Source of the DNA: Capitulum mitella
Lineage: Eukaryota; Arthropoda; Thecostraca; Pollicipedomorpha; Pollicipedidae
Direction: 5' to 3'
Assembly: GCA_030062745.1 (NCBI GenBank)
Contig: CP099841.1
Location: 27,035,398-27,099,397 of the forward strand
DNA: 64,000 nt
Shown: piece by piece, positions 47,399 through 59,400 of the stretch
Layout: every line of letters begins with the position of its first letter
Position numbering within the stretch: position 1 is the first letter of the stretch
Position numbers and translations under genes: made by a program
The notes under the pieces: model-generated
What the model was told of the DNA's origin: nothing
Database searches by the model: none
The model's input: only the letters and a program-made list of their open reading frames with translations

Positions 47399-49120
47399 GG
47401 TAATGGTTGAGCAGGCTTCCCACTTCTCATAACTCCAAAAACCCACGTAGTTGTCAAGCCATATTGGTGTCAAAAGATGCGCAGTTGAAAAATAGGTCAA
47501 ATGCAGGCTTCTGCGCCTTATTAATGCCACAGCTTCTCCAAAATAACCTCTTGAAGTGGTCCAGTCACCGACCGCCTTCACAATTAGCACGACGGCAAAG
47601 CACGGAGCATCCCCGCGAAACAGATCAACGCCAACCCACAAGGGTCGACGATTTGCGAAGGTTTCGTGAAATATGGCGTCACTGAAAGATTTACCAATAT
47701 GCAGCAATCTCGAAACTCGAAATAAGGAATCTGGCGGTATTGAAACGGAACAGGTCGAGGTGGACTGGGACCGATCAAGGACAGGCGCGAGTGCCCGGGA
47801 GAGAACAGGGACAGAGAAGGATAACTGGGATTGCACATGGATATGGAATCGGACCGGAATGGGATAGATCAGGACTGTATGGGGACGGGCATTGAAGGGG
47901 ATTGAAACGGGACGGTGAAAAGACGCTGGGACAGGGAAGGGGCAAGAAAAGAGATGGTGGCGGGACGGGGACAGAGAGGGACGGAAAAGGGAGGGGAACA
48001 AGAAGGTTTGGTAACTATGGAGAGGGATAGTACCGGGACAGGCGCAATGATGGGGTATTGGACGAAGCCAATAACCCGGCGTTGGCTGGGGTGTTTCACC
48101 ACTTTCCATTGAGGAGGATGTTTAACCCGGAGCGCCCCCTCCCCGTCTATCTCGAGAACCAATCGCCCGATTCGGCTGATTCAAACGGCAATCGATAGCG
48201 CCGAACCGTGCGGTCCTGCGGTATATGCATGGTTTAATTTTGGGCCACTGATGATGATGTCGCAGGTAGGGATGCACCGGATATCCGGTCCGGCCGGATA
48301 TCCGGCCGGATATTAGAGATTATCCGGTATCCGGCATCCGGCCGGATATTTTTGTGATCCGGCCGGATATTGCCGGATATTTAAGTTCCCGGTGTACGAT
48401 CAAGACGTTGCTCTAATGTTTGTGTCCAAAACCGTTTCAGGAGAAACGTGGCTTGTTGTATTAGATTGTCGATGTAACTGGCAGTTCCAGGTCGGCCTGG
48501 AGACCTTGGAACCAATACTTTTCTGCATTGGTCCGGGAGGTCCCGTCCCGTCACCATCTCTTTACTCGTCCCTTTCCTGTCCCAGCGTCTTTTCACCGTC
48601 CCATTTCAATCCCCTTCAATGCCTGTCCCCATACAGTCCTGATCTCTCTCCCTATCCCATCCCGGTCCGATTCCATATCCATGTGCAATCCCTGTTATCC
48701 TTCTCTATCCCTGTCCTCCCCCGGGCACTCGCGCCTGTCCTTGATCGGTCCCAGTCCACCTCGACCTGTTCCGTTCCAATACCGCCAGATTCCTTATTTC
48801 GAGTTTCGAGATTGCTGCATATTGGTAAATCTTTCAGTGACGCCATATTTCACGAAACCTTCGCAAATCGTCGACCCTTGTGGGTTGGCGTTGATCTGTT
48901 TCGCGGAGATGCTCCGTGCTTTGCCGTCGTGCTAATTGTGAAGGCGGTCGGTGACTGGACCACTTCAAGAGGTTATTTTGGAGAAGCTGTGGCATTAATA
49001 AGGCGCAGAAGCCTGCATTTGACCTATTTTTCAACTGCGCATCTTTTGACACCAATATGGCTTGACAACTACGTGGGTTTTTGGAGTTATGAGAAGTGGG
49101 AAGCCTGCTCAACCATTACC
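47399..49120. repeat. Large inverted duplication (about 570-base arms, 570-base spacer)
   Basis: Arms 47399-47970 and 48541-49120 are reverse complements: positions add to 96519 over most of their length, with one 8-base indel near the inner end and few substitutions (about 98 percent identity by eye). The arms have long open frames, but no domain is recognised. Confidence 0.9.
48264..48385. mobile_element. hAT-like terminal sequence with CCGGATAT repeats
   Basis: Reads TAGGGATGCACCGGATATCC and then repeated GGCCGGATAT units. This matches a common hAT terminus pattern (GGGATGCACCG followed by short subterminal repeats). The opposite end was not found. Confidence 0.5.
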
Positions 49121-49552
49121 AATGATTTAACCTAACCTAACCTAAAACCTACTGTATGGTTGCAGGGATTGCCCTAGATGGGCATGTAAAACTAATTTTT
49201 TGTCAGGTTCAATTTGCCTGTTTTTTTGGTTTGGTTAGCTCGTATCGGCTGAAGGCAAACATGTGTCAACTGAATCAAAATTCAAGAGTTACCTAACCAA
49301 CTCAGTTTACACATCCAGTAGGGGCCAGTGCTTAGAAAAATACCTGAATGGGCTAAATTGTTCACACAACTTGTGTTGCCACTTCCGCGTCTCCAAAAAT
49401 TACGCGTAAGCGTCGGCCGAAAAGTAGATTACCGCAGATCTGCCCCCACCCCCAGGGTAATGTGAATCTCACTGCCTGCAGAGAATATCGATAAGGCAAA
49501 TAGTCCAAGCAATAGTCGACAAGCTTCATAATTATGCTTCACTACTGACAAC

Positions 49553-49852
49553 TTATTGTGCACATTCTGTTCTCACCTGGAAATACCGTAAATAATGCTT
49601 CCTCTTGATATATGCCTTTAGGTTTGAAAGGCTACTCTTGTGACCCTTGATTATAACCTCTTTCGGTCGGCACAGGACATACGTAAAAATGACGTTTTTC
49701 CCCTTCTCCTTAAACTCAAAATACGTTTCTAGATGTGGCCATGGGTGACCCAGACCGGGCTCGTCCTCTGCCTCCGAAGCTGAGGCACCGTCGGACTCGG
49801 AGTCAAGGTTTTCGGCCTCCAGTGGCTGCGTAAAGACGCCTTGATGGGACAT
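49553..49852 (-). pseudogene. hAT transposase N-terminal remnant (degraded BED zinc finger)
   Basis: The frame contains HPWPHLETYFEF, then VLCRPKE and SLSNLKAYIKRKH, the pattern of a BED finger at the start of hAT transposases (WxxYF, CxxC, SNLxxHLxxxH). The first zinc-binding Cys is replaced by Tyr and the remaining catalytic domain is absent. Interpreted as a dead fragment. Confidence 0.6.
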
Positions 49853-51999
49853 TTCAGTGTCAGGTAGTTAAAATTTCAGGCCAGTCAAGAATTAATCACC
49901 ACTCCATCACCCCATGGACATCACAGATCCAAGGCCATGGCGGCAGTAATCATGTCCTCAATAGCCTTGAGTGATCTTGGCGGGGAACCGTGTGGCGGTG
50001 GTAAGCAATCCGTGACTGACTTGAGACAACATTGAAAACTGCCGTCAGCTGGCTGTTCCAGTATAAATGACAATAACTTTGATATCTTTTAGCCTGAATA
50101 ATGACGACTGGTTAATTTATAATTTTAAGTCATATCAGACTTACGCATAATTCAATACTTTTGTCCCAAAAGAGACCAAAGTCAGCTGGCCTTTATACTG
50201 AACCATTGCCGCCAGCTTGCCGTCAACGGTTATCAGCTGACGAATATTGTCAACAAGTCTACTCCGCGATTGTCAGCTGAGTGCGCGCCCAGCCGCGCTT
50301 GTATCGCCGCACGCTATTGGGTGTTGGCTATTCAAGTAGCCAATGGCGTGTGCCGATGCAAATAAAGCCGGGCGGTGTCTGTAAGGAGTTTAAAAAGTAA
50401 CGGAGTAACGGAGTAACGGAGTAACGGACCACAAAGTAACGGAGTAACGGACCACAAAAGTAACTTCCGTTACTCAGTCCGTTACAGTAAAATAAAAGTA
50501 ACGGGTCCGTTACTCCGTTACTCAAAAAAGTAACTTCGTTAGTAACGGAGTAACGGAGTAACGGACCAGTGCCCAGCTATGCAAGTTGGGTATCATTCGA
50601 ATAAAAAACGAGCTATGCGCTCGCTCTTGTTTTATCGCCCTATCTTAATTAGGAAAAGTAGGATGGGGGTTGGAGGGGTGGCCATCATACCCCTCGTCCA
50701 AGACCCACAGGTCTTCCTGCAGGAGCGGGACTATAGCTCCTCGAAGGATCAGGTGTTCCTGTTATGCAAAGGCTAGGGCAAAGGACAAAGCGTCTCCTAT
50801 TTCGGACTGGCTTCCACATGATGATGACCTCTTCAGTTCCCGGCTTTCCAGCTTCTGATGGCCTCTGGTCTCTGGAGTCATGGCTGGATTTTTTTATGTA
50901 AATTACAGATGCAGGTGCAAAAACGAAACGAAACAGCATCACACATCTCCTGCGTTGCCTTGGAAGAATGGGCTCAAAAATGCCATTAGTAAGAATCTAT
51001 TTCGTAAACATTTCATCCTCGTCCATAACATTTGTTGTACCGACCTGACCAGAATGGTTTCCGCCAGATGTACTGGAACAAAAAGGAATACACCGTGCAG
51101 TAAATATACCGTGTAGAAAAGGCCGGTACGATCCAAGGGGGAGGATGAAGGGGTGAAGCCCTGGTATTTTGGCGCCCTTGTCCGCCGAAGACGGGTAAGA
51201 GCATGTACGTGTAAGCCATGCACGGACGAATGTTGTCCGTGGATACCAAGGCACCCTGTCATTAAAGAGCCACATGTGGCATCGTGCACCCTTGTGATAG
51301 GACATGGGCGCCGTTAAGTTGAAAAGAAGCTCCTGTAACATAGAGGAAGCGACCATGACATAGCTCATATGCGCCCGTCCTTGAAAAGGTGACGCTAACA
51401 CAGGGTTACGTGACACGGGCAGAACGCAGAGGACACAGAGGCGCCCTCGCGATGGTGTATGTACGCTTAATTCAGGTTTTCACGGACGCATTTGGTCCGT
51501 TGAAACACAGGCGTTCTATAGCTGCACATGCATGTGGCGCATGCGAGAGAACACATGTGACATCGTGCGATCTTGTGACTGGACATGGGAGCCCTTCCGT
51601 TAAAAAGGCACCCTTGTGACTTCGGGGAAACGGCCATAATATAGTGTATATGTATAACATAGCATAGCCATGTATAATATGGGCATCCCGCTTCCAAGCG
51701 CGAACGAGTCAAATCGCCTTAGTGAGTCGTTTCGACGCCGCTCGTTACCTACCTGCCAGTAAACGTTTCGCGTGATTTACGCGTTATTGCGATCGAGCCT
51801 GGCGACGTTGCGACGAAATTGTAGCACCATTTCTGTGTAATTTCGGCGCCCCTAGAAAGATCTTGACAAAATCCTGAATCAGTCCATAACACGAGGCCCT
51901 AAATTCGAGCCAATATTCACCAGGTGACTCTAGAAAATCCCAGCATTGCCACTGACTCTATGACGAGCGAGCTAAAAAAAAGACGGATTCATCTGTCAT

Positions 52000-52044
52000 C
52001 GAACCTTTTTCCTCGGTGCCCATTGCACCGAGGAAAAAGGTTCG
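52000..52044. repeat. Perfect 20-base hairpin with 5-base loop
   Basis: Arms 52000-52019 and 52025-52044 are exact reverse complements (CGAACC...GGTGC), loop CCATT. No repeat-family relationship seen. Confidence 0.95.
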
Positions 52045-52325
52045 CTGACTGCTGTCCGATAGAATATAAACGATCATTAGCTCATGGCCACTATAAGTGG
52101 TAGATTTCTTTTATCTGTGACTAGAGAAGTAATGTATCTGGCATCTCTGAGCTTGTTGACAGAGCATAATAAACTGCTTTACGATCCGAATGTCTGGTTA
52201 ATGAAATGCTTCCGAGCACAGCTACCTCTTGAGATCTTCATCTCACACCCTGATTAGTTGAAACAGAAAGTCCGGTATCGCTGTTACTTCCATTTGCTCT
52301 TTTATCCAACCGGCACTACGCAGTC

Positions 52326-52397
52326 GGGGGTATAGCTCAGTGGTAGAGCATTCGACTGCAGATCGAGAGGTCCCCGGTTCAAATCCGGGTGCCCCCT
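52326..52397 (+). tRNA. tRNA-Cys (anticodon GCA)
   Basis: A 72-base gene folding as a full cloverleaf. The acceptor GGGGGTA pairs with TGCCCCC; the D-arm is GCTCAGTGGTAGAGC, the anticodon loop CTGCAGA gives anticodon GCA, and the T-arm is CCCGGTTCAAATCCGGG. The A box (TAGCTCAGTGG) and B box (GGTTCAAATCC) are intact, no CCA is encoded, and TTTT follows at 52412. There is no intron and no SINE-like tail, so it is likely functional. Confidence 0.97.
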
Positions 52398-52734
52398 GGC
52401 ATTGCATTGCCTTTTCGCCTTGTATGAAAACTGCTCGAGTTCCCAGCGTGCAACAACCTTTTCCGCGAACGTGGCTTCGATCCAGCAGGTGGGCATTTTC
52501 TTCGACGAACGAGGTTTTGCCATACGAAATAGATATGCAAAGGTGGCCAAAAACAGAATGGTTCAAGTCTTGCCAGTACGGCCACTCCTCTCCTGCGAAG
52601 CAGTGTGACGTTCCGTGTGAATGACTGAGGGGCCGAGCCGAGGACTCGACAACCTTACTTCTCCCCGAATACGTGTTTCTCATCGGGCTTAGATAACTTC
52701 ATTTCGACCGGCAGAAATTTTTGAGTTTATTTAT

Positions 52735-52880
52735 TTTGTTATGATATATCAAATAACAAACCAAATTTCACTTTTTGACATTGGCAGAAAATATAAGGGG
52801 GCCAAAACGCCTCCAGGGGCAAGATCCACTTTGGGGGCATGGTCTCCGCAAGAAATGCAAATCGACACCCCTGTTATGAA
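52735..52880 (+). mobile_element. Short repeat-family copy ending AAATCGACACCCCTG
   Basis: Contains GGCAGAAAATATAAGGGGGCC and ends AAATCGACACCCCTG, as at 3160-3275 and 63480-63495. Confidence 0.6.
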
Positions 52881-52972
52881 GTGCGACATCGTTGCAGACT
52901 GTTTAAGATAATTCTTGCTTCATTTCTAGATGAAGCTGAACGCTCAAACGGAGACACCATTTCCTCTAGACA

Positions 52973-53317
52973 TTGCGCCCACCCAGCTCTGAGCAGATGT
53001 TAATCCTAATTCCCAGCCGCCAGTGGCCGGCGGTATCCAGGAGCCCTCCCTCCCCGCTGGCAGTGTGCCGGGCCGGCCGCCGTCGGGTCAGTGCCGGGGG
53101 GGGGGGAGAGCAGGGGCCGATCGATCGGCGGTCGTCGGTCGATGGCGGCGCGCAGTCGCGCAGCTCTCGCCCCGGCACCGGAAGCGGCCGCGATAGAGCC
53201 GCCTCCCGCCGCCGTCCGCCGGCGGTCAGCTCAGCTCGCCGCGCCTCGCGGACGCCCGAGGCAGGCCGAGGCGTCCAGCGGCGCCAGCCGGGTCAGCGTC
53301 CAGCCAGAGCCGGCAAC
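52973..53317 (+). promoter_or_regulatory. Likely promoter/5' UTR of the Gbeta5 gene
   Basis: CpG-rich sequence directly before the start codon, with a poly-G run at about 53095-53105. No TATA box seen; transcription start unknown. Confidence 0.4.
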
Positions 53318-53438
53318 ATGGCGGCCGACGGCGCCGCCGGCGAAAACCAGGAGCCCAGCGTCGAGGCGCTGCGCAAGGAGATCGAGTCGCTGAAGGTCAA
53401 GCTGGACGAGGAGCGCCAGAAGATGAACGATGTAACGG
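53318..53438 (+). CDS. GNB5: Gbeta5 coding exon 1
   Basis: Forty codons plus one base, [13 protein letters not shown] to MNDVT, donor GTGAGT. The ATG follows a GC-rich 5' UTR (CGGCAACATGG) and encodes the N-terminal coiled-coil helix. The length fits the short Gbeta5 isoform. Confidence 0.92.
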
Positions 53439-56400
53439 GTGAGTCGAGTCGAGAGGGCGGCGGCGGCCGCGGCGCGTCGGCGGCGACGGCCGGCCACCGC
53501 CGGCGATTGACCGTTCACTGACCGGTCGGCGGCATCGACCGTCGGCCGACCTTCGCCAGTCAGGACTGATCCGACGGACGTCCGGTGTCCCGCAGTGGTC
53601 AGCTCTCACGGAACCCCTCCGCTCCCAGGGACGGGTGACTCAAATGACCTGAACTCAAGGTTCCGTCGAGGAAGGTGTTACGCTTCGCGTTGAATAGCAG
53701 CCGGATTGCCACGGTTCTTTCCCATTCTCAGTCCTGAGTTTACGAGTGATAAACATGCTATATGAGTGCTATATGTGGGGACGGAGACATAAAGACAAGT
53801 GTTTCTCAAGCATGTTTCATGAGAGCACAGACCAGAAATCACGACGAGATCTAAATGACCTGATAGGTTGATCTTTGGGATACGGATAAGGCAGTACTAA
53901 ACAGTGTTTCTATGAAATCTGAACCCTCACCCGACCGGAACACCTGCGTTTCTCGGAGTTCCGAACCGCAAGATCCACATCGTTCCAGGAATCTATTGCC
54001 ACACTTCGTACCCCGCTCATCTCCGCTGACCCCTTCTACGATGCGCTATCTTTCCCTCGTTTCCCCTCTCGTTTCCACGGCGACGCTGGCCGGAGGACCT
54101 GTTCGGCGCGTGTGGCGACCTCATCAGTGCGCTGTTCGTCCTGTTCCAGTGGCCACGGTGGCCGGCCGGCTGGAGCCCATCGGCCCGCTCAACCTCAAAG
54201 CACGTCGCGTGCTCAAAGGTCACCAGGGCAAGGTGCTGGCCCTGGACTGGGCCCAGGACAAGCGCCACATGGTCTCCTCGTCACAGGTCGGTACTCGGCG
54301 CGCACGTCACGCCGGGCGTCACGGTCCCGCCTGGCGAATGCCTTGCGCAAACTTGGCTGTTAAGCCGACCGTCGAGCGCCGCTGGAGTGTGGACACAACG
54401 CACCGCATTCTGGCACGTTCGGATGGAGTTCCTCGTACGGGCTACGGGAATTCCCAGGCTGCCGAGGGAGCCAGGCTGCAGCCGATTTTCGTCCGCTCCG
54501 GACGGCCGGGAAGGCACGTGCGGCACGAGTCCTGCTTCCGGCACGCGCTCGATGAGCAGCAGGCTCACGTGTCATCAGGGGCGCAGCCAGGATTTTCTTC
54601 GGGAGGGGGTCAGGAGTCCAGTGTGAACTGAAATCATACGAAAACCGCATGCTGGGAAGACGATGTGCAATGATTTTCACAAAAAATGCGGGCCTAAGGA
54701 GGGGGCCTGGGCCCCCGGGCCAGGCCCCTCTATAAAATGCCATGCACTGGCGCAGCCAGTGCATGCCATTTTATACATGCGTTGATGGTATTCCCACGTG
54801 ATGCGTGTCACTGGTGTGTGCCATTCAGTGAAGACAGTTTTTGCCATCGGTTAGAGCAGGCCTAAAGTTTGAGTTAACCCGACCGGAATGCTATGAGACG
54901 ACCTTCGCTCTCACTTTACAAAGCGCTTTCTAATTGAATTTTAACAGCATTCGCAAGCCGAGTGGAACTAAATTTAGCCTTCGCTCGTACAAAGAGGCGT
55001 TGGAACGGGGGAGGGGAGCGCACAGGCGGCCGCCGCCCCCCGCCCCCACCCTCCGCCTTGGGCAACGTTCAACATTAACCCTGTGGCGTTGCACGGGAAG
55101 AAACGAGGTGTAAATCGCGTTTGCCCCCCCCCCCCATCTCCACAGAGGTTCTGTAGGGGTTTCCGCATAACGCAGACGTCAAGGGGAGGGGGTACGACCC
55201 CCCACGCACTGGTATGGGGTTTGTCAACCAATCATGAGTCCGTCTGTGCCGAACATGGAGTGCCCATGTTCTCATGGGCACTCCATGGACTCATGTTACC
55301 CATGGAGTCCGATCCGGGTCATGCTAGATCAGTCCTCCAGCGGGGCTGTCGGCTTAAATGCGCCCTCGGGGCTGCAGAAGATTTTTTTGTAGATGGCAAT
55401 ACATGCTGAGGTCAAATTCGGCACCTGAATAATCAACACTACTGTCGAATGACATCTAAAGGTCATCTTAGGTCATGCAAATCTATTTTAAGCCAAAGAC
55501 CTAGAATTACCTCGGATTATCTAAAAATTATGACGTAGAGGTTTTCTGAGTTCGAAACGTTTTCTGAGTCCATGCCCACTAGAAAATCTAGCTTTAGGTA
55601 TGCTGTGGTATTGCAGGTAATTGCCCCGCGGCTGCCGCAGCCCGTCCCATTGGAATAAAAGCCAAGCCGTCGCTGTATTCCACCCTCTTGTCATGAAATA
55701 CAAATAAATCGCACCAAATGTATATTACTCGACTCCTCACATCTCACGCAATTCGGATATATAGACTGTTTTGCGATACCCATTTCCTATCGCACTTCCA
55801 CAGATAAAAAGTAACCTGCTTCCCGCCGTAGCTCATGACCTCAGTTTACACTCTCGATAATACTGGCAATGATAATAAGTCTTCCGACATATACATAGTC
55901 TTACAGAATACACAATTTTGAGTCCATTGACATCTGTTTTATTGCATTCATGCGTTCTAGCCGTCTTGAAGTGAGACGAAAATGAGATCGCTGTCAACCG
56001 GCCGCGTTGGCGCGCCAAAACGGCTGATAAAGTGTCTGTTATGCAGCCATAACTCGTTATCATGGCAACGGATCGCAAATTTGTTTTGACGATAAGAGAC
56101 AGAAATGATGCCTCGGAGGGAACACCAAGTTCCAGGCGGATCAAACAGTCGTTCGGAAAATATCGTTGGAAAACTTCCGGGGTTTTCAACCCATCAGACG
56201 GCAAAATTAAGTTTGTAATTAAACCCTCGCTCGGATAGGGGGCTGTATCAATCTACCCCTCCCCATACGGGCGACGGTTTAATAACAAACTCCATTTGGC
56301 CATCTGATTTTGTCATTTTGCCTTATTTATGGCGCCATGGTCTGGCTGAGTTCATCCATTTATACACGGGTGCAGCGTGCCATGGGGAAGGCGTCAGCCC

Positions 56401-59400
56401 TGTCACTAGAATAATTCGGCATGGACCGAATAATTTGTATAGGAGAAAATTTCCTCAGTATGGCTCTTAACCTATCAACTTTGAAATGGTTTCTAAGCCT
56501 ATGGATCTTCATAAATATGTCTTTGACATAAGCGATGATGACGAACAGGACTCGCTAACGCCACGATCAGTTAAGCTTACGTTGCCATTTTGGTCAAATA
56601 CTGAGGCAGTTTACTGCAGAGATATGGGAGACATGGAAGAGACAGCAGGGATATGGGCAGACGTGAACATATTCTTACACTCTTTTAGGCTGACTGATCT
56701 GGGTAGTCATCGGGGAATCTGCGTGGATGTGAATACAATGTGAAACGTTTTTCACGATGATATGTGTAAAACAGGAGATGTGTAAATGCTATTTGACCCG
56801 CCATCGCCCAGCATTTTTTATCTAGTCTCTAAAATCATCCAATATCCACCAAACGTCTGTTTCTACTGCGAGCGGGGCTAAAACGCCATATAAATGACGT
56901 CCAAACGTCATTGCAGGACGGCAAGATGATCCTGTGGGACGCGTTCACAACCAACAAGGAACACGCCATCACGATGCCGACCACGTGGGTGATGGCCTGC
57001 GCCTACGCGCCCAGCGGCAACGCTGTCTGCTGCGGGTGAGGACCAGAACAGCTCGATGTCCAGCACGGCTCTTCATTCCAGTACAGCTTGCTGATGTATT
57101 TAACCCTATTCCTGGCAGGGGGGACCGAATCCGCCCCCTCGGGTTTTTTGCTTGCCAATTCCAGAGTTTTTGACGCAGCTTCACAACACTTGATGGATTT
57201 TCCTAGCTATTCTTTCTACGTGTTATAACGAAGTTCCGTAATTCTGTTTTGCTCAGGGGCGGAACCAGGCAACATTTTTGGGAGGCACCTCAAGCAATTT
57301 TTGGCCCTGTTGAGGGTAAAAGGAAAATGCCTGCAAAGAAGCGTTTTTAAGATAGAGCTTAAAACTTTTTATGGATGTATGGGGAAATAGTTGGGATATG
57401 TGCAAATACAATTTTGTTCGTCTGAGATCACTCCACAAGATCAGGTCAAGGCCAAAAGTCAAAATCTGGTTTCATAGTAATTAATATCTTGGCGCCATGC
57501 CTTCAAATTCCAAACCCGAAAAATTTATGACATACAAAGATGCCCTCTACTTGTTTACTAAGTTTCAGCTTGATATCAGGCCGGCTCACGAAGCTATCAC
57601 CCAATATGTCAGTGCGCGCACCCTATATCACAACAGCCGTAAAATGAAATTTTAGAAACAAAGGGAATTCAGATGGCTGGAAGCATTTGCAAATGATATG
57701 AAATGACGCAAGATCATTCCAAGTGACTTTAAGGTCACAGGAGGTCATGTAAGGTCACAGGTCGTAAGTTGACCTGAAGAACATGTGACCATGACAGGTC
57801 CCCTTCTTCATGGCCCTGGCACCGCCCATGCTAACATTATGTAAACATGTTAACATTTTGTAAAACGATTTGTACTTCTCCAGCATAACATGACTAGCAG
57901 AAGCCAAAAAAAGTGTTTTAACTTTCTTGTGAATTCAGTTTTTGAGAAACTAGTCCTCTTTTTTTGAAACCCTGTGAACGCCAATGAATTTTCCCAAAAT
58001 TTCGAATATATGGAACAATGCTAAAAGCCTAATCCAAAGTCTCTCGATTCATGCAAATTTCATCAAATTCTGTCCATAAACAACAAAGTTATAACAAATC
58101 CAAAAATACCCCTTATTCTGAATTGTTTGCCTCCCCCTCCCCTCTATCCAACCCTTTAAAAATTTAAGAATGTAGTTTGCGTCATGGCAAATCTATTGCC
58201 GTTTGTTGCAATGAAATCAGATGTGTAATTCTCGAGATCTTGGGGGGCCGAAACGTCCCCCCCCCCTGCCGGGAATCGGCCATACAGTCTAGCTCTCCGA
58301 GAATAGGGTTAACGGCGCCGTTGATGAGCAATGGAATTTCTGGGCAATGATCTGTGTGCACGGGCTGGGAGCCGGCATCGTGAAAACGTCAAAAGCATGG
58401 TAGGCAGGCGTCACTGTGGATGTGTGGCTATTACCGTTCACGACATCGTCCTTCTGTGTCATGGCAGTGGTGCCGTTCAGTCCTCCCCCTCCCCCACAGT
58501 GGGCTAGACAACAAGGTCACCATCTACCCGCTGAGCATGGAGGAGGACCTGTCGTCCAAGAAGCGCACGGTGGGCACGCACACCAGCTACATCTCGTGCT
58601 GCTGCTTCCCCAACTCGGACCAGCAGATCCTGACGGGCAGCGGGGACGCCACGTGCGCGCTCTGGGACGTCGAGTCCGGAAGCCTGCTGCAGAACTTCGT
58701 AGGCCATCAGGCGGACGTGATGACGCTCGACCTGGCGCCCTCGGAGACGGGCAACACCTTCGTGTCGGCGGTGAGGAGTAGAGCGTGGTTAGTTTCCGAA
58801 AGTTTCGATTGAAAGTTTTCTATCGTGTTGTGGTTGCCTTGGCACCCCAGTATTGATTGGGTAGCCTCAGATCTTTGTGAATTTAATAATGGACCGTACG
58901 GGGTGAGCACCCACAATGATTTAGAGCTCCCAAGATGAATCATGGGCAGGTAACTCCGATCCATTTAAAAAAGTTACATTGATGCATCAGGAGCACTTTC
59001 AGGGATGGGAAGAGGACTTCTGCATTCTCAGTGACGGTGGAGGTGGAGGCAGGGGTGGGACGACAAGAAACTTTGTTATGTACTTAGTGGAAGGTTAAGA
59101 ATTGACTGTCACCAAAAGGCTGAAACATTGAGTGATAGGACAGCTGCTGTCTTAGGCCGACAGAAGGCGTCAGTTGCCTTAATGCGTGAAGGAGAGCGAC
59201 GTCATGTGGCGCGAAGGTGCAAACTCAACAAGGTATGAGAGCATGAGTAAAATTTGCATTGTTATAGTACATGACTGACGGGTTGATTTAAACTGAAAGC
59301 TACGGCGAATCTTTTCCCGGTGCCGTGGCGGCCAGCCGGTGCGCCCAGATGGCGGGATGGCGTGGCCAGTAATCGGCCGCTGTCCGCAGCCGTGGTGGCC

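Larger units (their letters stand above)
45152..50589. mobile_element. Possible composite hAT-type element (5.4 kb)
   Basis: GGCATAGGTGGGCA at 45152 and the reverse complement of GCATAGCTGGGCA near 50582 face each other. Each is followed inward by arrays of GTTACTCCGTTACTC (45170-45300 and 50398-50560). Such subterminal arrays are typical of hAT elements. Inside are a decayed BED-finger frame (49852-49553), a second hAT-like end (48264) and a large palindrome. No clean 8-base target duplication was seen, so the two ends may belong to different insertions. Confidence 0.5.
38429..53317. other. Intergenic, transposon-rich desert between crustin and Gbeta5
   Basis: Besides the elements listed separately (about 39413-39612, 45152-50589, 52326-52397, 52735-52880 and two hairpins), about 40.0-45.1 kb is ordinary AT-rich sequence with AGGTCA-type words and no supported exon. 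50.6-52.3 kb also lacks recognisable genes. Confidence 0.6.
54287..56916 (+). other. Gbeta5 intron 2
   Basis: 2.6 kb. Holds a short element (about 54578-54735), a near-perfect hairpin (54731-54775), a dispersed repeat copy (about 55000-55200) and a 15-base hairpin (55254-55287). An 85-codon open frame at 56486-56743 matches nothing known. Confidence 0.75.

Noticed and set aside
47276..48109. 277-codon open frame on the minus strand, mirrored at 48392-49135 on the plus strand
   Set aside because: Both lie in the arms of the inverted duplication, several overlapping frames are open, and no domain or coding signature is visible. Treated as repeat sequence.
52243..52683. 146-codon minus-strand frame over the tRNA gene
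   Set aside because: It is antisense to tRNA-Cys; the GFEPGTSRSAVECSTTELYP-type peptide is a translation of the tRNA complement.
56486..56743. 85-codon frame with an acidic DISDDDEQD segment in Gbeta5 intron 2
   Set aside because: No homology recognised, no flanking splice sites consistent with Gbeta5, and length compatible with chance.
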